Shown here in pieces: positions 35,023-38,871 of a DNA stretch of 38,871 nt. The translations under genes were made by a program, and so were the position numbers. The DNA is from an uncultured Prevotella sp. (GTDB lineage: Bacteria > Bacteroidota > Bacteroidia > Bacteroidales > Bacteroidaceae), in contig ONHE01000149.1 of the NCBI GenBank assembly GCA_900317545.1, positions 1 through 38,871 of the forward strand, given 5' to 3'. The notes under the pieces were generated by a model that was not told the origin of the DNA, searched no databases, and saw nothing but the letters and a program-made list of their open reading frames with translations. Within the stretch, counting starts at the first letter, position 1, and every line of letters begins with the position of its first letter.

Positions 35023-35049
35023 GAGAAGATTTAAATCTTCTCTACCTTT
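35016..35049. repeat. Perfect 34-bp palindrome centred on the ileS stop codon
   Basis: Left arm AAAGGTAGAGAAGATTT (35016-35032) and right arm AAATCTTCTCTACCTTT (35033-35049) are perfect reverse complements with no spacer. The last five codons and the stop of ileS (stop at 35031-35033) form one arm and the centre. It could act as a transcription terminator, although on the minus strand only three T follow before GCAC. Confidence 0.95.
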
Positions 35050-38000
35050 ATATTTAATTTAAAATCATCAAAGTCGACCTCCGTACCGTCATTCTCTTCA
35101 ATGGTGATACGATCCGCAAGTACCTGCCCTTTCATGTAACTGTCATAAGCAGCTACAGCCTCGTCGGTCTCCGGATGATGAGAAATGGTCACAGAGATGC
35201 GGTCCGTGATCTCCAACCCGGAATCTTTGCGCAGGTTCTGGATGCGGTTCACCAACTCGCGGGCCAAACCTTCCTGCCTGAGTTGATCACTCACTTCGAC
35301 CTCTAAGGCCACAGTCAAGTTTCCTTCGTTGGACACCAACCAGCCCGGGATGTCTTCACTGACAATCTCCACATCAGCAGCTTCGACGACCACTTGCTGT
35401 CCATCGCTGGCAAAGGAATATGCCCCGGTCTGTTCAAACAATGCAATCTCGTCCTGCGTCAGTGCTTCCATCCGGGCCGCAACGGTTTTCATCAGCTTGC
35501 CGAACTTCTTTCCCATGACGCGGAAATTGCATTTCACCTTCTTCACCAAGATGCCCTGACCCTCCACGAATTTCAGTTCCTTTACATTGACTTCATTCAA
35601 TATCAGCTCCTTTACAGCCTCGATACGGGCTTTCTGGTCATCATCCACGGCGGGGATCATGATTTGAAGAAGCGGCTGGCGTACCTTGATGTTGACTTTG
35701 CGACGCAATGCAAGCACCATGGACGTAATTTTCTGGGCCATCTCCATTCTTGACTCAAGTTCAAAGTCTATACAAGAAGCATCTGCGGATGGCCATTGTT
35801 CCAAGTGAACGCTCTCCATATCGCCCTCAAGATCATGATATAACTGATCAGCATAGAATGGGGCAAAAGGTGCCAACAATTTGGAGAGTACCATCAGACA
35901 TTCATATAACGTCTGATAAGCACTCAGCTTATCCGCACTCATTTCCTTGCCCCAGAAGCGTTTGCGGTTCAGTCGGACATACCAGTTGCTAAGGTCATCG
36001 TTGACAAAAGTCTCGATGAGGCGGCCTGCCCGCGTCGGATCATAATTTTCAAGTTCATCGGTTACCTTCCTGATCAAAGTATGCAGGCAAGAGAGAATCC
36101 ATCGGTCGATCTCCGGACGATCCTTCAATGCCACACTTGCAACCGTAGGATCAAAGCCATCCACGTTGGCATAGAGCGCGAAGAAGCTATACGTATTATA
36201 TAAGGTGCCAAAGAACTTGCGTCGGATCTCATCAACGCCGTTAGGGTCAAACTTGAGATTATCCCAAGGCTCCGTATTGGTCAGCATATAGAAACGGACA
36301 GGATCGGCTCCATATTGATGAATCATCTCGAACGGATCGGTGACGTTTCCGATGTGCTTGCTCATCTTGTTTCCTTTGGCGTCAAGCACCAAACCTGACG
36401 AGATCACATTCTTGAAGGCGACCGAATCGAATACCATCACGGCAATAGCATGCAACGTGAAGAACCAGCCGCGCGTCTGGTCGACACCCTCGTTGATGAA
36501 GTCTGCAGGGAAGAACTTCGGCGGTATCGGCAGTCCCTCGTAACGGCTCTCGACCATCGCCTTGCGGTCCGCTTCCGTTCCGCGCAACATTTCACCTTCA
36601 AAGGGATAGTGTAACTGTGCGAAAGGCATAGAACCTGAGTCAAACCAAACATCAATGAGGTCCAACTCACGCGTCATGGGACGACCTTCATCACTCACAA
36701 GAACGATGTTGTCCACATAGGGACGATGCAGATCCACCTTGTCATAATTCTCGTCGGAATAGTCTCCCGGAACAAATCCTTTCTCTTTCAATGGATTGCT
36801 CTGCATGATTCCGGCAGCTACAGACTTTTCGATCTCATCATAGAGTTCCTGCAAGGAGCCGATGCACTTGGCGTTTCCGCGGTAGTCGCGCCATATGGGA
36901 AGCGGGGTCCCCCAGAAGCGTGAGCGCGAGAGATTCCAGTCATTCAGATTCTCGAGCCAGTTGCCGAATCGACCTGTTCCGGTGGATTCGGGCTGCCAGT
37001 TGATGGTATTGTTCAGCTCTACCATCCGATCCTTCTTGGCCGTATCCTTAATGAACCAGCTGTCAAGGGGATAATACAGGATCGGCTTATCCGTGCGCCA
37101 GCAATGGGGATAGTTGTGTACATGCTTCTCGATCTTGAACGCAAGGCCTTCCTCTTTCAACTCCATGCAGATCACAATGTTCAGATCCTCGGCTTTTTCC
37201 GAGCCTTTCCGATCCCAGACTCCACCCGGATTCCAGACGGGATCATAGGCGTTCTTGACGTAATCGCCTGCATGATGACCGTAGGCAACCGTGTCCACGC
37301 AAGCATGAATGAAGTTTTCGTCCAACTCATCCAGCACATAATATTTTCCCTGAAGATCGACCATTGGCCGCGTCTCACCTTTCTTGCTGACGAGATAGAG
37401 CGCCGGCATGTTGGCGTCTTTGGCCACCTTGGCGTCATCGGCACCGAATGTCGGAGCGATATGAACGATACCCGTACCGTCTTCCGTTGTCACGTAGTCT
37501 CCGAGGATCACCCTGAAAGCCTGATCGGCCATCTCGACAAACGTGTCGCGGCCATCGCAGCTCTTGAACGTCTTCGATGGATTGGCCTGGGCATATTCAT
37601 TGACAAAGGCCGGCGCATAGTCACCGATCTTCTCGCAGGGTTTGACCCATGGCATCAGTTGCTCAAAATGCAGTCCTTCCAAATCAGTTCCACGGAAATG
37701 GCAGACTTTCCGATAAGGCACATATTTGTCACCGTGTTGATATTCGGGAAGCTCCCCACCGTCGGTGACTTCACCCTCCGGGTTGAGATAAGCATTCACC
37801 CGTGCGTCAGCCATGATCAATGTCATGGGGGTTGCTGTGTAAGGATTGTAAGTTTCGACAACGACATAATCGATTTTCGGACCGACACAGAGGGCCACGT
37901 TGCTGGGCAAAGTCCACGGTGTAGTGGTCCAGGCCACGAAATAGGGATCTCCCCACTGCGAGGTTTTCAGGCACTGACTTTTTGTTTTCAGGAGCTGCCA

Positions 38001-38675
38001 GTCAGCGTCCACAATACGGAATTGCGCTGTGACCGTCGTGTCTTTGACGTCCCGATAACAGCCCGGCTGATTCAATTCATGCGAACTGAGGCCTGTGCCT
38101 GCGGCCGGAGAGTAAGGCTGGATCGTATAGCCTTTATAGAGTAGGCCCTTGTTGTAAAGCTGTTTCAGCAGCCACCAAAGGGTTTCGATGTATTTATTCT
38201 CATAGGTTATGTAGGGATGATCCAGGTCGACGAAATAGCCCATCTCTTCAGTCAGGGAGCGCCATTCCTTGGTAAACTTCATCACGTTCTCCCGACATTT
38301 GCGATTGTAATCCTCAACACTGATGTACTTCTCGCTGTCCTTGTTGTCAATGTCCTTCTTGGTAATACCCAATTCCTTTTCAACGCCTAACTCGACGGGA
38401 AGTCCGTGAGTATCCCATCCGGCCTTGCGGGGCACCTTAAAGCCGGACATGGTCTTATATCTGTTGAACGTATCCTTGATGGACCGCGCCAGCACATGAT
38501 GGATGCCGGGATGTCCGTTGGCAGAAGGGGGACCTTCGAAGAAAATGAATTCCGGACATCCTTCCCGCTCATCTATCGACTTGTGAAAGATATCGTTGCG
38601 CTCCCATTGTGTCAATACGTCTCTGTTAGTTGCAGTCAGATCCAAACCTTTGTGTTCGGCAAACCTCTTAGCCAT
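35031..38675 (-). CDS. ileS: Isoleucine--tRNA ligase
   Basis: 1214 residues, a class Ia synthetase of the long type. The HIGH-equivalent motif is in FEGPPSANGHPGIHHVLA (about 45-62) and KMSKHIGNV is near residue 770. Other markers are KVPRKAGWDTHGLPVELGVEKELG, the editing-domain WTTTPWTLPSN and DGTGIVHIAPTFGADD, and DVWFDSGSMPFAQL. It charges tRNA-Ile. The C-terminal extension resembles the eukaryote-like IleRS form, with no Cys-based zinc site obvious at the end. It has its own promoter with a good -33/-7 pair and is followed by the TraR/DksA operon. Confidence 0.98.
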   Translation of the reverse strand: MAKRFAEHKGLDLTATNRDVLTQWERNDIFHKSIDEREGCPEFIFFEGPPSANGHPGIHHVLARSIKDTFNRYKTMSGFKVPRKAGWDTHGLPVELGVEKELGITKKDIDNKDSEKYISVEDYNRKCRENVMKFTKEWRSLTEEMGYFVDLDHPYITYENKYIETLWWLLKQLYNKGLLYKGYTIQPYSPAAGTGLSSHELNQPGCYRDVKDTTVTAQFRIVDADWQLLKTKSQCLKTSQWGDPYFVAWTTTPWTLPSNVALCVGPKIDYVVVETYNPYTATPMTLIMADARVNAYLNPEGEVTDGGELPEYQHGDKYVPYRKVCHFRGTDLEGLHFEQLMPWVKPCEKIGDYAPAFVNEYAQANPSKTFKSCDGRDTFVEMADQAFRVILGDYVTTEDGTGIVHIAPTFGADDAKVAKDANMPALYLVSKKGETRPMVDLQGKYYVLDELDENFIHACVDTVAYGHHAGDYVKNAYDPVWNPGGVWDRKGSEKAEDLNIVICMELKEEGLAFKIEKHVHNYPHCWRTDKPILYYPLDSWFIKDTAKKDRMVELNNTINWQPESTGTGRFGNWLENLNDWNLSRSRFWGTPLPIWRDYRGNAKCIGSLQELYDEIEKSVAAGIMQSNPLKEKGFVPGDYSDENYDKVDLHRPYVDNIVLVSDEGRPMTRELDLIDVWFDSGSMPFAQLHYPFEGEMLRGTEADRKAMVESRYEGLPIPPKFFPADFINEGVDQTRGWFFTLHAIAVMVFDSVAFKNVISSGLVLDAKGNKMSKHIGNVTDPFEMIHQYGADPVRFYMLTNTEPWDNLKFDPNGVDEIRRKFFGTLYNTYSFFALYANVDGFDPTVASVALKDRPEIDRWILSCLHTLIRKVTDELENYDPTRAGRLIETFVNDDLSNWYVRLNRKRFWGKEMSADKLSAYQTLYECLMVLSKLLAPFAPFYADQLYHDLEGDMESVHLEQWPSADASCIDFELESRMEMAQKITSMVLALRRKVNIKVRQPLLQIMIPAVDDDQKARIEAVKELILNEVNVKELKFVEGQGILVKKVKCNFRVMGKKFGKLMKTVAARMEALTQDEIALFEQTGAYSFASDGQQVVVEAADVEIVSEDIPGWLVSNEGNLTVALEVEVSDQLRQEGLARELVNRIQNLRKDSGLEITDRISVTISHHPETDEAVAAYDSYMKGQVLADRITIEENDGTEVDFDDFKLNIKVEKI

Positions 38676-38756
38676 ATCAAAACCTCTTTTTAATTACACA
38701 AAATCAGCATCCCTATCGAATGCGCTCTCATTGATTCTCCTTACATTATTAGTGCG

Positions 38757-38788
38757 CAAAGGTAAAAAAAAATCTTCTGATAGGCAAA
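38757..38788 (-). promoter_or_regulatory. Full Bacteroidota promoter for ileS (-33 TTTG, -7 TAnnTTTG)
   Basis: On the minus strand TTTG (38785-38788) is followed by 20 bases and then TACCTTTG (38757-38764). This is the only site in the window with both elements at consensus spacing. It leaves a leader of about 75 bases before the ileS ATG. The remaining bases to the window end (38789-38871) show no gene. Confidence 0.8.
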
Positions 38789-38871
38789 TAATCAAGTCTT
38801 TTTCTTCACAATCCGAGTAAGGCGAACATTGTTCCACAGAGTCATCATCTGCCGACCAGGCGAAAATGAGG

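Noticed and set aside
37104-38144. Long plus-strand open frame of 346 codons
   Set aside because: It lies fully antisense to ileS, whose motifs are certain; its translation has no recognisable domain.
38676-38756. The ileS leader considered as a T-box or other riboswitch
   Set aside because: It is only about 75 bases with no stem-loop and terminator arrangement visible, and T-box leaders are not typical of Bacteroidota.

Overview
The window comes from a Bacteroidota genome, most likely the order Bacteroidales and possibly Prevotellaceae. The family-level placement is inference. The evidence is the Bacteroidota-type -7 promoter element TAnnTTTG in front of nearly every transcription unit, a lineage-typical housekeeping set (Fur-purA-hisS, ileS-TraR/DksA-lspA-DUF4296, DUF4301, TetR next to a malic enzyme/phosphotransacetylase fusion, DPP III with HECLGH), and an exported glycan-degrading operon. 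Base composition is near 50% GC. No tRNA, rRNA, CRISPR array, insertion sequence or phage gene was recognised.

Left part (1-12.8 kb, all minus strand): five tightly packed genes for secreted enzymes. In transcription order they are GH95 (alpha-L-fucosidase or alpha-L-galactosidase), GH140-type apiosidase, a GH78-GH33 two-enzyme fusion, a large TIM-barrel hydrolase resembling GH138 alpha-galacturonidase, and a beta-propeller glycosidase cut by the window edge. A CE12-type rhamnogalacturonan acetylesterase lies just upstream behind its own terminator; its C-terminus looks like the first strands of a truncated CE8 pectinesterase. These activities together match the rare sugars of the pectin rhamnogalacturonan II (apiose, L-galactose or L-fucose, rhamnose-Kdo, galacturonate, acetyl groups), so this is probably part of an RG-II utilisation locus. 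Its SusC/SusD and regulator genes are not in the window.

Middle (12.8-28.1 kb): Fur-purA-hisS; an AraC-type regulator with an AT-hook-like tail coupled to DPP III and an AlkD-like protein; an MFS transporter; DUF4301; an RSH ppGpp synthetase whose hydrolase site is degenerate; a TetR regulator; and maeB. Two divergent pairs (DUF4301/rel and tetR/maeB) have -7 boxes set so that both promoters would use the same -33 position.

Right part (28.8-38.7 kb, minus strand): ileS, then a six-gene run of TraR/DksA, lspA, DUF4296 lipoprotein, nadC, M23 peptidase and C69 dipeptidase. ileS ends inside a perfect 34-bp palindrome that also carries the probable promoter of the next operon.

The least explained signal is a family of short degenerate repeats. 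Three intergenic regions (about 11.58-11.69, 20.90-20.98 and 28.34-28.48 kb) hold tandem units of 21-23 bp. Each unit has a 13-bp near-palindromic core of the form RRAGCTATSMTTY, or its reverse complement, followed by a GC-rich linker of about 9 bp. The arrays lie beyond transcription terminators and contain inverted terminal units. I do not recognise the family.
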